A stretch of DNA of 64,000 nt from Streptomyces sp. NBC_00582 (GTDB lineage Bacteria; Actinomycetota; Actinomycetes; Streptomycetales; Streptomycetaceae), in contig NZ_CP107772.1 of assembly GCF_036345155.1 (NCBI RefSeq), forward strand, positions 7,316,001 to 7,380,000, given 5' to 3'. The notes under the pieces are model-generated. The model had not been told where the DNA came from, made no database searches, and was given only the letters and a program-made list of their open reading frames with translations. Each line of letters opens with the position of its first letter. The stretch's first letter is position 1. A program made the translations under genes and the position numbers. Shown here one piece after another: positions 35,640 to 44,275 of the stretch.

Positions 35640-35787
35640 CCGGCCGTGGGCCGAGGCCGAGCCGGTCCCGTGGGGGTCCGTGCCGGGGCAACCGAGGGCG
35701 CTCCTCGTGGGTCTAGGGAGCGTGACACATCATCAGGTCCGCCGTGCCCAGGGGCCGGCGGGCCCGGAAGTCCCGAAGGGGGAGTCC

Positions 35788-36579
35788 ATGCGTATCCGCT
35801 CGGCCGTCGCCGTCGTATCCCTTGCCACCGCCGTGTCCGCCTCGGTGGTTCCGGCCGCCGCCCAGGCGGCGGACCGGGCCGTGGCCACCCCGACCACGTT
35901 CTCGGACGTCGTCGTCAACGGCGGCAAGGACATCGTGCTCGGCCCGACCACCCGGAAGACCGTCACGATCACCTGGAAGGTGACGGACCCCGACAAGGTC
36001 GTCGCGACCTGGGCCTTCCTGTGGCACGGCCCCAACACCGACGACGCCGACGGCCACCTGCCGGCCTACCCGCCGGCGGGCACCTGCACGGTGTCGCCCA
36101 CCGACCCGACCACCTCCACCTGCAAGGTGAGCTTCGGGGTGGACGCCGCACGGGACTTCCGCCACAACAGCCTGGCCGGCACCTGGAACGTCCTCACCGA
36201 GGCCCAGGACGCGACCGACGACTGGACGGACGCCGACGTCGCGGCCACGACGACGTTCAAGCGGAACGCCAAGGTGACGGTCAACGCCGCGCCCGAGCCG
36301 GTGAAGAAGGGCAAAACCATCACGGTCACCGGCAAACTGACCCGCGCAGACTGGGCGAACGGCACCTACACCGGCTACCGGGGCCACTCCGTGAAGCTGC
36401 AGTTCCGCAAGAAGGGCAGCAGCACCTACACGACCCTCAAGACGGTCACCACCGGCACCGGCGGCACCCTGAGGACCACCACCAAGGCCACGAAGGACGG
36501 CTACTTCCGCTGGGTCTTCGCCGGCACGGGCACCACGGGGCCGGCCACGGCCACGGGGGACTTCGTCGACGTGAGGTGA
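35788..36579 (+). CDS. secreted protein of unknown function
   Basis: This 263-residue protein starts at ATG 35788 behind GGGGGAG; an upstream start would precede the signal peptide needlessly. The signal peptide MRIRSAVAVVSLATAVSASV ends near AQAAD. It has two beta-rich parts: an N-terminal domain with a Cys pair (GTCTVSP and TSTCKVS), and a C-terminal Ig-like or PKD-like fold (KKGKTITVTGKLTRADW, then VKLQFRKKGS). It is probably extracellular. Similar short proteins are common in Streptomyces without known role. Confidence 0.75.
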   Translation: MRIRSAVAVVSLATAVSASVVPAAAQAADRAVATPTTFSDVVVNGGKDIVLGPTTRKTVTITWKVTDPDKVVATWAFLWHGPNTDDADGHLPAYPPAGTCTVSPTDPTTSTCKVSFGVDAARDFRHNSLAGTWNVLTEAQDATDDWTDADVAATTTFKRNAKVTVNAAPEPVKKGKTITVTGKLTRADWANGTYTGYRGHSVKLQFRKKGSSTYTTLKTVTTGTGGTLRTTTKATKDGYFRWVFAGTGTTGPATATGDFVDVR

Positions 36580-36593
36580 GACCGGCGCCGGGG

Positions 36594-38360
36594 TCACCGA
36601 TCCCGGCGCCGGCCCCCCGGCAGCGGTTGCTCGAACCAGACCACCTTGCCCGTGCTCAGCCTCGTCGCCCCCCAGCGCCCGGCGAGCGCGTTGACCAGGA
36701 ACAGGCCCCGGCCGCCCTCGTCGTTCGGCCGGGCCTGCCGCATCCTCGGTACGAGGGGCGAGTCGTCGCCGACCTCGCAGCGCAGTACGTCCGTGCGCAG
36801 CAGCCGCAGGGTGACCGGCCGGGTGGCGAAGCGCACGGCGTTCGCCACGACCTCGCTCACCAGCAGCTCGGTGGACTCCGTCAGGGCGTCCAGACCCCAC
36901 TCGTGCAGGGTTCTGCGGGTCAGCCGGCGGGCCTGGCCGGCGGTCTGCGGGCGCGGTGCCAGGTACCAGTAGGCGACGGTCTCCGGCAGGATGCCCTCGA
37001 AGCGGGCGGCGAGCAGCGCGATGTCGTCGTCCCGGTCCCCGGCACCGAGCACACCCAGCGCGTCGTCGCACAGCTGCTCGAGCGGTGCGGTGCTGGACGC
37101 GGCGGCCCCGAGCCGGGCCCGCAGCCGTTCCACGCCGGTGAGGACGTCGGAGTCACGGGACTCCACCAGGCCGTCGGTGTAGAGCAGCAGGGTCGCTCCG
37201 GTCGGCGCGTGCAGCTCGACGGACTCGAAGCCGCCGCCGCCCACGCCGATCGGCGCACCCGGCGGTATCCGCAGCACCTCGCCGGTGCCGTCGGGGTGCA
37301 GCAGCAGGGGTGGGGGATGTCCGGCGTTGGACAGCAGCACCCGGTGCAGCACGGGGTCGTACATGGCGTAGAGGCAGGTCGCCGTGTGTTCGCTGCCCAG
37401 CCGCTCGGCCTGTTCGTCGAGGTGGTGCAGGACCTCGTCCGGGGGCAGGTCGAGCCCGGCCAGGGTCTGTACGACGGTGCGGAGCTGGCCCATGATCGCC
37501 GCCGAGGTCATGGAGTGCCCCATCACATCGCCGATGACCAGCGCGACCCGGTTGCCGGGCAGCGGGATCGCGTCGTACCAGTCGCCGCCGACCTGGGCGG
37601 TCCGTGAGGACGGCAGATAGCGGCTGGCGAGCCGGACGCCGGGCGGTTCGGGCAGCGACGGCGGGAGCATGGTGCGCTGGAGGGCGTCGGCGAGGGACGC
37701 CTCCCGCATGTACACCACGGCCTTGTCGATGCCGAGGGCGGTGTGCCCGGCGAGCTGGGAGGCCACGAGCAGGTCGTCGCGGGTGAACTCCGGCCGGCCG
37801 GGGGCGCGGACCAGGACCAGGCTGCCGAGGACATGGCCGCGGCCGTGCAGCGGGGCGAGGATCAGCCGCCGGCCGGGCGGGACGGCGTGGGGGACGTTCG
37901 CCGCGCCCAGCAGCTCGGCCAGGGCTGCTGCGATGCCCGGGGTGTCGCCGAACGCCGGCCGTCCCTTCCGCAGCAGTCCGGTGAGCGGACCGGTGGCGGA
38001 GGACCGTACGACCTCGGCCGCCCGGACGGGGGTGCCGGAAGGGGGCGCGGCCGACCGTTCCGTCCGGTGCAGTCGCAGGACCCGGGGGTCGGCCGCGGGC
38101 GCCTCGCCGGCCGGGAGGGGCGCGTACAGGTGGACGAAGAGCGTGTCGGCGAAGGCGGGGACGGCCGCCCCGCACAGCGCGGAGAGCGTCTCGTCGAGGT
38201 CCATCCCTCCGGCGATCCGCCGGGTCGCCGTGTCGAGGTAGCGGAGCCGGTCGGTCTGCGGGGCGGGACTGCCCCGGCGGGACCGTGCGCGCGCCGCGGC
38301 CCCGGCGCGGCCGCCGGACGGCGGTGCCGTGCCTTCGCCGGCTTCGAGGTGCTTCCTCAC
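36594..38360 (-). CDS. GAF-PP2C(SpoIIE)-HATPase_c serine phosphatase
   Basis: This 588-residue protein has its start at GTG 38360. A GAF sensor is at about residues 40-215, a SpoIIE-type PP2C phosphatase at about 225-450 (QVGGDWYDAIPL, VALVIGDVMGHSM, LLLYTDGLVESR), and an anti-sigma-like HATPase_c domain at about 465-580 (LLVSEVVANAVRFA, then NDEGGRGLFLVNALA). This is the Streptomyces type that both phosphorylates and dephosphorylates anti-anti-sigma partners. The input to the GAF domain is unknown. Confidence 0.92.
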   Translation of the reverse strand: MRKHLEAGEGTAPPSGGRAGAAARARSRRGSPAPQTDRLRYLDTATRRIAGGMDLDETLSALCGAAVPAFADTLFVHLYAPLPAGEAPAADPRVLRLHRTERSAAPPSGTPVRAAEVVRSSATGPLTGLLRKGRPAFGDTPGIAAALAELLGAANVPHAVPPGRRLILAPLHGRGHVLGSLVLVRAPGRPEFTRDDLLVASQLAGHTALGIDKAVVYMREASLADALQRTMLPPSLPEPPGVRLASRYLPSSRTAQVGGDWYDAIPLPGNRVALVIGDVMGHSMTSAAIMGQLRTVVQTLAGLDLPPDEVLHHLDEQAERLGSEHTATCLYAMYDPVLHRVLLSNAGHPPPLLLHPDGTGEVLRIPPGAPIGVGGGGFESVELHAPTGATLLLYTDGLVESRDSDVLTGVERLRARLGAAASSTAPLEQLCDDALGVLGAGDRDDDIALLAARFEGILPETVAYWYLAPRPQTAGQARRLTRRTLHEWGLDALTESTELLVSEVVANAVRFATRPVTLRLLRTDVLRCEVGDDSPLVPRMRQARPNDEGGRGLFLVNALAGRWGATRLSTGKVVWFEQPLPGGRRRDR

Positions 38361-38382
38361 GGGTGTCCCTCCGGCTCTGTCG

Positions 38383-39063
38383 TCAGGTGTGCCGTCGGCA
38401 GCGCAGGAAGATCTGCACCTCGGGCTGGACGTCCGCGGTCGCCGGGGCGTACGTGTACGAGGACTCCTCGAGGATCTCGAAACCCGCCCCCTCCACGACC
38501 GCGCGCAGTTCGTCCCTGAGGTAGCCGGAGACCCGGATGGTGCTGCCGATGAACGGGATCGAGAAGTCGTCCACGTCGGCCTCCACCATCGACAGCGTGA
38601 ACAGCCCGTCCGGGACCAGGAGATGGTGGACCGTGCGCAGGGCGAGGGGGATCTCGGCGCGCGGCAGCATCAGCAGGGAGAAGAAGGCCGCGACCGCCTC
38701 GAAACGGCCGAGGTCGAGCGGGCCGCCGGGGCGCAGGTCCGCGATGTCCGCCCGGTGGAACACCCCCGTGGGCACATGGGCCCGGGACAGCGCGATCATG
38801 CCGGCCGACAGGTCGACCCCGACGACCGCGCAGCCGCCCTCCGCCAGCCGGCGCGCGGTCGGCAGGCCCGTGCCGCAGCCCAGGTCCAGGACCCGGGCCC
38901 CGGCCGGCAGGGACGTGAGGAGCCACTCGGCGGACGCGACCTGGCCCTCCTTGTGCGGGAAGGCCTCGTCGTACCGGTCGCCGATGGCGTCGAAGGCCTC
39001 GGCCTGACCGGTGCGGTCGAGCCGCATGTTCCCGTAGCCGAGCTGCTCGGCGGGGTTGTTCAC
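38383..39063 (-). CDS. class I SAM-dependent methyltransferase
   Basis: This 226-residue protein has its start at GTG 39063 with GAGAGG upstream. Motif I is VLDLGCGTGLPTARRL, motif II VVGVDLSAGMIALSR and post II FHRADIADLRP. It is a small single-domain methyltransferase of unknown substrate. It lies 22 bp upstream of the phosphatase gene and is probably co-transcribed. Confidence 0.88.
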   Translation of the reverse strand: MNNPAEQLGYGNMRLDRTGQAEAFDAIGDRYDEAFPHKEGQVASAEWLLTSLPAGARVLDLGCGTGLPTARRLAEGGCAVVGVDLSAGMIALSRAHVPTGVFHRADIADLRPGGPLDLGRFEAVAAFFSLLMLPRAEIPLALRTVHHLLVPDGLFTLSMVEADVDDFSIPFIGSTIRVSGYLRDELRAVVEGAGFEILEESSYTYAPATADVQPEVQIFLRCRRHT

Positions 39064-39176
39064 GCGGGTTCCTCTCGCCGGATGTCCCCTATGTGAGTTT
39101 TTCACAGTCCTGTGCCGGACGGCCCGGTACCTCCTTCCCGGCGCCCGGCCCCGGGGTGGAAGGTCCCGGGGCGTCC

Positions 39177-39386
39177 TCAGTCGCAGGACCCGGTGAACAC
39201 GTCCACCTCGTCGCTGCCGCTGGCCGCCACCACGAGGTCCTGGACGCCGTCGGTCGTCAGATCGGCCGCCGCCTCGCAGGCCCCGTCGGCCGCCAGTTCG
39301 GTCAGTTCGCTCAGCCCGCCGCCCGAGGTGCCCCGGAAGACGGTGAGGGAAAAGGGGATGCCCTTCCGTGAGGGGTTGCCGTTCCC
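39177..39386 (-). pseudogene. FG-GAP/VCBS-repeat protein, C-terminal remnant
   Basis: About 65 codons without a start read GIPFSLTVFRGTSGGG, then AAADLTTDGVQDLVVAASGS and DEVDVFTGSCD before the TGA at 39177-39179. DxTTDGxxDLVV is the FG-GAP calcium-binding repeat of extracellular beta-propellers. The rest of the gene is gone. Confidence 0.65.
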
Positions 39387-39512
39387 GCCGCGACAAGCGT
39401 TAGCTGGAGGTATTCAGCGGTACAGCCAGAGCGCCAGGGCCACGACACGGACCGAGGGGCTCAGCCTCGTCACGGGTTCGCCCACCCGGCGTTCGACGCG
39501 GAGGTGATCCAG

Positions 39513-40664
39513 GTGAAAGCCGTTGTCTACGAGAAGCCCTTCAGCGTCACCGTGAGAGAGGTCGACGATCCGTCCATCCAGCACCCCAACGACGTGCTGG
39601 TACGGGTCACGTCCACCGCGATCTGCGGATCCGACCTGCACATGTACGAGGGCCGCACGGCCGCCGAGGCGGGCATCGTCTTCGGGCACGAGAACCTCGG
39701 CATCGTCGAGGAGACCGGTTCCGGAGTGACCTCGCTGTCCAAGGGCGACCGAGTCGTCATGCCCTTCAACGTCGCCTGTGGATTCTGCAAGAACTGTCTC
39801 GCCGGGAAGACCGGATTCTGTCTGACCGTGAATCCAGGATTCGCCGGCGGGGCCTACGGCTATGTGGCCATGGGCCCGTTCATCGGCGGGCAGGCGGAGC
39901 GACTGCGGGTGCCCTACGCCGATTTCAACTGTCTGAAGCTGCCGCCGGGCGAGGAGTTCGAAACCGACTTCGTGTTGCTCGCCGACATCTTCCCGACCGG
40001 CTACCACGGCTGCGAACTCGCCATGGTGTCCCCCGGTGAGAGCGTCGCCGTCTTCGGCGCCGGCCCGGTCGGTCTGATGGCCGCCTATTCGGCGCTGCTG
40101 CGCGGCGCGGCCAAGGTGTTCTCCGTGGACCGGGTGCCCGAGCGGCTCGCCAAGGCCGAGGAGATCGGGGCGATCCCGATCGACTTCACCCAGGGCGACC
40201 CGGCCGCCCAGATCAAGGAACAGACCGCCGGCGAAGGCACCGACAAGGGCGTCGACGCCGTCGGCTACCAGGCCCAGTCGCACGACGCGAGCCACGAGGA
40301 ACCCGCCGTCGTCCTCAACACGCTCGTCGAGACGGTACGGCCGACCGGCATGCTCGGCGTCCCCGGTCTGTACGTCCCGTCCGACCCCGGCGGGCCCGAC
40401 GACCACGCCAAGCACGGCCAGCTCCTGGTCTCCATCGGCAGGATGTTCGAGAAGGGCCAGCAGATGGGCACCGGGCAGTGCAACGTCAAGCGGTACAACC
40501 GCCAGCTGCGCGACATGATCATCGCCAAGCGCGCCAAGCCCAGTTTCGTGGTCTCCCACGAGCTGCCGCTGGAGGAGGCGCCGAGCGCGTACGAGAAGTT
40601 CGACCAGCGGATCGAGGGGTACACGAAGGTCGTACTCCATCCCGGCCACGCCCTCGCGGCGTAG
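39513..40664 (+). CDS. glutathione-independent formaldehyde dehydrogenase, zinc-dependent
   Basis: This 383-residue protein starts at GTG 39513, since GGAGGTGATCC (39500-39510) just upstream is an ideal Shine-Dalgarno that a start at 39504 would occupy. Zinc-dehydrogenase motifs: catalytic zinc ICGSDLHMYEGR and FGHENLG, structural zinc CGFCKNCLAGKTGFC, NAD site VAVFGAGPVGLMAAYSA. The C-terminus (GQCNVKRYNRQLRDMI) is characteristic of the Pseudomonas-type NAD-bound formaldehyde dismutase group. It oxidises formaldehyde to formate. Its neighbour is a molybdopterin oxidoreductase of the formate dehydrogenase class. Confidence 0.9.
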   Translation: MKAVVYEKPFSVTVREVDDPSIQHPNDVLVRVTSTAICGSDLHMYEGRTAAEAGIVFGHENLGIVEETGSGVTSLSKGDRVVMPFNVACGFCKNCLAGKTGFCLTVNPGFAGGAYGYVAMGPFIGGQAERLRVPYADFNCLKLPPGEEFETDFVLLADIFPTGYHGCELAMVSPGESVAVFGAGPVGLMAAYSALLRGAAKVFSVDRVPERLAKAEEIGAIPIDFTQGDPAAQIKEQTAGEGTDKGVDAVGYQAQSHDASHEEPAVVLNTLVETVRPTGMLGVPGLYVPSDPGGPDDHAKHGQLLVSIGRMFEKGQQMGTGQCNVKRYNRQLRDMIIAKRAKPSFVVSHELPLEEAPSAYEKFDQRIEGYTKVVLHPGHALAA

Positions 40665-40680
40665 ATCACCCATCGGGCGG

Positions 40681-40718
40681 CGGGTCCGCCGCCGGGGCCG
40701 AGCCCGGCGGCGGGCCCG
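40681..40718 (+). terminator. strong GC hairpin between formaldehyde dehydrogenase and the YdeP-like gene
   Basis: A 16-bp stem (40681-40696 with 40703-40718, one T-G pair) with a 6-nt loop lies 16 bp after the first stop and 28 bp before the next ATG. There is no T-run. It could terminate, or only attenuate, read-through between two genes that look functionally linked. Confidence 0.6.
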
Positions 40719-40746
40719 TCGTGAGCAGACCGAGGTCAGCAAAGCG

Positions 40747-43068
40747 ATGAAGTCCACGGGACCGAGGAAGTCCAGCGTCGGGGTGCCCAGCGTCACCGAG
40801 TCCGCGCGCCACTCCCTGACCGAGATGGGACCGGGGCGCAGTCTGCGGACACTGCGCGGCCTGAACCAGGCCGACGGTTTCGACTGCCCGAGCTGCGCCT
40901 GGGGCGACCCGGCGCCCGAGCACCGCAAGAGCCCGGAGCTCTGTGAGAACGGGGTGAAGGCCGTCGCCTGGGAGGCCACCCGCAAGCGCGTCGGCGCGGA
41001 GTTCTTCGCCGAGCACTCCGTCGCCGACCTGCGCGAGCGCGACGGCCACTGGCTGGAGGCACAGGGGCGGCTGACCCGGCCGATGCGGCTCGCCCCCGGC
41101 GCGACCCACTACACCCCCGTGTCGTGGGAGGAGGCGCTCGCCCTCGTCGCCGACCGGCTGCGCGGCCTCACCGACCCCGACCGGGCCGTCTTCTACACCA
41201 GCGGCCGTACGAGCAACGAGGCCGCCTTCCTCTACCAGTTGCTGGCGCGCAGGCTCGGCACGAACAACCTCCCGGACTGCTCGAACATGTGCCACGAGTC
41301 GAGCGGCGCGGCCCTCGGCGAGACCCTCGGCCTGGGCAAGGGCCTGATCGCGTACGACGACATCGCCGACCACGCGGATCTGATCGTCGTCGTCGGCCAG
41401 AACCCCGCGACCTGTCACCCCCGGATGCTGACCGCGCTCGAACAGGCCAAGCGGCGCGGCGCCCGGATCATCGCCGCCAACCCGCTCCCCGAGGCCGGTT
41501 TCGGCCGCTTCCACAACCCCCGGACCCCGCGCGGGCTCCTCGGCCCGGGCACCCGGCTCGCCGACCGCTGGCTCCCGGTGCGCGTCAACGGCGATCTGGC
41601 CCTGTTCGCCGGCCTGAACAAGGCACTGATCGCCCACGAGGACGCCCGGCCGGGCTCCGCCCTCGACCACGACTTCATCGACCGCCACTGCGAGGGCTTC
41701 GAAGCGGCGGCAGCGGCCTGGCGGGCCCTGGACTGGCGGAGCCTGGAGACGATGGCCGGTCTGTCCCGCCGTACGATCGAGGACTGCGCGGCGGAGGTGC
41801 TCGCCGCGGACGGGATCGTCGTCTGCTGGGCCATGGGCCTCACCCAGCACCGCAACGCGGTGGCCACTCTCCGCGAGATCGTGAACTTCCTGCTGCTGCG
41901 CGGCAACGTCGGACGCCCCGGCGCCGGGCCCGCCCCGATCCGCGGGCACAGCAACGTCCAGGGCGACCGCACCATGGGTATCTGGGAGAAGATGCCGGAC
42001 GCGTTCCTGGACCGGCTGCGCGACGAGTTCGGCTTCGAACCGCCCCGCGCGCACGGGCTCGACACCGTCGACGCGATCAGGGCCATGCGCGACGGCGGGG
42101 TGGACGTGTTCATCGGCCTCGGCGGCAACTTCGCCGCCGCCACGCCCGACACCGAGGTCACCGAGGCCGCGCTGGCCCGCTGCTCCCTCACCGTCCACAT
42201 CGCGACCAAGCTGAACCGGTCTCATCTGTGCCACGGCACCGAGGCGCTGCTGCTGCCCTGCCTCGGCCGCACCGAGCGCGATGTGCAGGCCCGCGGCGAA
42301 CAGTTCGTCACGGTCGAGGACACCATGGCCATGGTCCACGCCTCGCACGGCAGGCTCCCGCCGGGATCGCCGCACCTGCGCAGCGAGGTCGCCATCATCG
42401 CCGACCTGGGGCGGGAGCTCTTCGGTGACGGCGACGGCGACGGCGGCGAGGCGCGCGACGGTGCGGGCGACGGGCTCGGCTGGCGGGCCATGCGCGACGA
42501 CTACGCCGTGATCCGCCGCCACATCGAGCACGTGGTCCCCGGCTTCCACGCCTTCGAGCAGCGCGTACGCCGGCCCGGCGGCTTCATGCTGCCCAGGCCG
42601 CCGCGCGACTCGCGCACCTTCCCCACCCCGACCGGGAAGGCGCGGTTCACCGTCAACCCGCCGACCGCGGCCGACGTCCCGCCCGGCCACCTGCTGTTGA
42701 CGACCGTGCGCTCCCACGACCAGTTCAACACCACCGTCTACGGCTTCGACGACCGCTACCGGGGCATCAAGGGCGGCCGGCGGGTCGTCCTCGTCAACGG
42801 CGACGACCTGCGCGACCTCGGGCTGTACGACGGTGACCTGGTCGACCTGGTGAGTGTCAGCCCCGACGGTGAGCGCCGCGCCGACGGCTTCCGCGCCGTC
42901 CGCTACCCGACACCGCGGGGCTGTGCCGCCGCCTACTACCCGGAGACGAACGTGCTGGTCGCCCTGGACTCCACGGCGGAGACCAGCAACACCCCCGTCA
43001 CCAAGTCCGTCCTGATCCGCGTCGAACCCTCCGGCGGCGGGACCCGGCTCACCCCACGCCCAGCGTGA
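40747..43068 (+). CDS. YdeP/FdhF-family molybdopterin oxidoreductase
   Basis: This 773-residue protein belongs to the YdeP family, related to formate dehydrogenase H. The N-terminus has the family's DCPSCAWGDP and LCENGVKAV. The bis-MGD domains show VFYTSGRTSNEAAFL, LPDCSNMCHESSG, VGQNPATCHPRML and a C-terminal DQFNTTVYGFDDRYRGI. In the family the Cys before HESSG is the likely Mo ligand; the 4Fe-4S pattern is reduced relative to true FdhF. Formate oxidation is suggested by its neighbour but has not been shown for this family. No accessory subunit is adjacent. Confidence 0.88.
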   Translation: MKSTGPRKSSVGVPSVTESARHSLTEMGPGRSLRTLRGLNQADGFDCPSCAWGDPAPEHRKSPELCENGVKAVAWEATRKRVGAEFFAEHSVADLRERDGHWLEAQGRLTRPMRLAPGATHYTPVSWEEALALVADRLRGLTDPDRAVFYTSGRTSNEAAFLYQLLARRLGTNNLPDCSNMCHESSGAALGETLGLGKGLIAYDDIADHADLIVVVGQNPATCHPRMLTALEQAKRRGARIIAANPLPEAGFGRFHNPRTPRGLLGPGTRLADRWLPVRVNGDLALFAGLNKALIAHEDARPGSALDHDFIDRHCEGFEAAAAAWRALDWRSLETMAGLSRRTIEDCAAEVLAADGIVVCWAMGLTQHRNAVATLREIVNFLLLRGNVGRPGAGPAPIRGHSNVQGDRTMGIWEKMPDAFLDRLRDEFGFEPPRAHGLDTVDAIRAMRDGGVDVFIGLGGNFAAATPDTEVTEAALARCSLTVHIATKLNRSHLCHGTEALLLPCLGRTERDVQARGEQFVTVEDTMAMVHASHGRLPPGSPHLRSEVAIIADLGRELFGDGDGDGGEARDGAGDGLGWRAMRDDYAVIRRHIEHVVPGFHAFEQRVRRPGGFMLPRPPRDSRTFPTPTGKARFTVNPPTAADVPPGHLLLTTVRSHDQFNTTVYGFDDRYRGIKGGRRVVLVNGDDLRDLGLYDGDLVDLVSVSPDGERRADGFRAVRYPTPRGCAAAYYPETNVLVALDSTAETSNTPVTKSVLIRVEPSGGGTRLTPRPA

Positions 43069-43114
43069 TCGCCCGCGCTGTAGGTCCGGCCCGGCTCCGG
43101 CATGTCGACATTAG

Positions 43115-43309
43115 AAGCCAATCAAGGGGGTACACCTTGATTCTCGGGTCGACCACCCCCGGGTCGGCCCCGTCACCCTCGACTGCGACACGCTCAGCGT
43201 CGCGGGCAGCGATCTGCGCATCATGGTCTACACGGCCGAACCCGGCACCCAGGACGCCGAACGCCTGGAACTCCTGTCGGTCCTGGGCCTGCGGTCCGTG
43301 GGGAGCTAA
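43115..43309 (+). pseudogene. MmyB-type XRE regulator, C-terminal remnant
   Basis: A frame of 64 codons, without a start and preceded by TAG at 43112, reads RVDHPRVGPVTLDCDTLSVA and then LRIMVYTAEPGTQDAERLEL before TAA. This matches the last part of the MmyB-like ligand-binding domain of Streptomyces XRE regulators (HPxVGxLTLDYExL...VYTAEPGS). The N-terminal HTH is missing. It overlaps the convergent LLM gene end. Confidence 0.7.
43120..43142. repeat. inverted repeat after the YdeP-like gene
   Basis: AATCAAGG (43120-43127) and CCTTGATT (43135-43142) are perfect complements around a 7-bp centre. The AT-rich arms stand out here. It could be an operator left from the lost regulator segment or a weak terminator. 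Confidence 0.5.
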
Positions 43310-44190
43310 TGACCCGCGTCCCGCCCCGAAGCCTCCAGGACCGCCGCCAGTTGGCCGAGCGGTTCCGGGGCGATCAGACGGAGGACGACCGTGGAGGCGC
43401 CGGCCTTCGCCAGGTCGGCGATGTGCCCGGCGGCCTCCCGCGCGGTACCGGAGACGGTGAAGACCTCCTCCTGCGGGCGGCCGAGCCAGGCGCCGTGGCC
43501 CTCGGTGTGCGGGTGGAGGGCGCGGGAGACCTCGGCGGGGTCGTCGCCGACGCAGGCGAAGGAGAAGACCGTGAGCGTGTGGTCGGGGGTGGCGCCGCCC
43601 CGCGCGGTCAGGGCGCGGATACGGTCCAGGTCGCCCGGGCCGTGTCCCTCGGCGACCAGCGTGCCGTCCGCGACCCGGCCGGAGAGTTCCAGCGATCGGG
43701 GCCGTACGACACCGGCGACGACGGGCGGGACCTCGGCCGGCGGATGCACCAACCGGATGCCGTCCAGCCGTACTTCGCGCCCCTCCAGCTCCACCCGCTC
43801 ACCGCGCAGCAGCGCCCGCACCGAAGTGATCGTCTCCTCCAGCAGGGCGAGCGGGGAGCGGGGCGCCACGCCCGCCTGGGCCATCCACTCCGGTACCCCG
43901 TGCCCGATCCCGGCGACCAGCCGGCCGGGGAACACCCGGGCCAGCGTGGCCAGTTCCATCGCCAGCAGCGCCGGGCTGCGCAGCGGGGCGGGGGCGATGC
44001 CGATGCCCACCCGGAGGCGTTCCGTCGCCCCCAGCGCCACGGCGGCGGCCGACACGCCGCCGTTCCAGCCGAGGTCCTCCACCACCCAGAGGTCGTCCGC
44101 CCCGAGCGCCTCGGCCCGCCGGGCGAACCCCGGCAGCTCCTCGGGCGCCCAGTCGCGGTCGTACATCACACCGATGCGTACGTTCGTCAT
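43306..44190 (-). CDS. LLM-class (F420-dependent type) flavin oxidoreductase
   Basis: This 294-residue protein is a luciferase-like monooxygenase TIM barrel: IGVMYDRDWAPEELPGFARR, ALGADDLWVVED, RLRVGIGIAPAPLRSPALLA, VAGIGHGVPEWMAQAG. In actinobacteria this branch mostly uses coenzyme F420. The substrate is unknown. It runs towards the MmyB remnant with a 4-nt overlap. Confidence 0.88.
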   Translation of the reverse strand: MTNVRIGVMYDRDWAPEELPGFARRAEALGADDLWVVEDLGWNGGVSAAAVALGATERLRVGIGIAPAPLRSPALLAMELATLARVFPGRLVAGIGHGVPEWMAQAGVAPRSPLALLEETITSVRALLRGERVELEGREVRLDGIRLVHPPAEVPPVVAGVVRPRSLELSGRVADGTLVAEGHGPGDLDRIRALTARGGATPDHTLTVFSFACVGDDPAEVSRALHPHTEGHGAWLGRPQEEVFTVSGTAREAAGHIADLAKAGASTVVLRLIAPEPLGQLAAVLEASGRDAGH

Positions 44191-44275
44191 GCTCCGGAAC
44201 CTATGAGAGGGGCGGAAGGGGGATCAACGGCGACCGGCCCGCCGGTGTCAGGGACGGCGGGCCGGTCTGTCGGGG

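Noticed and set aside
40666..42717. A long leftward frame opposite the YdeP-like gene
   Set aside because: Its translation is Val/Gly/Asp/Arg-rich shadow sequence; the + strand frame has molybdopterin-enzyme motifs throughout.
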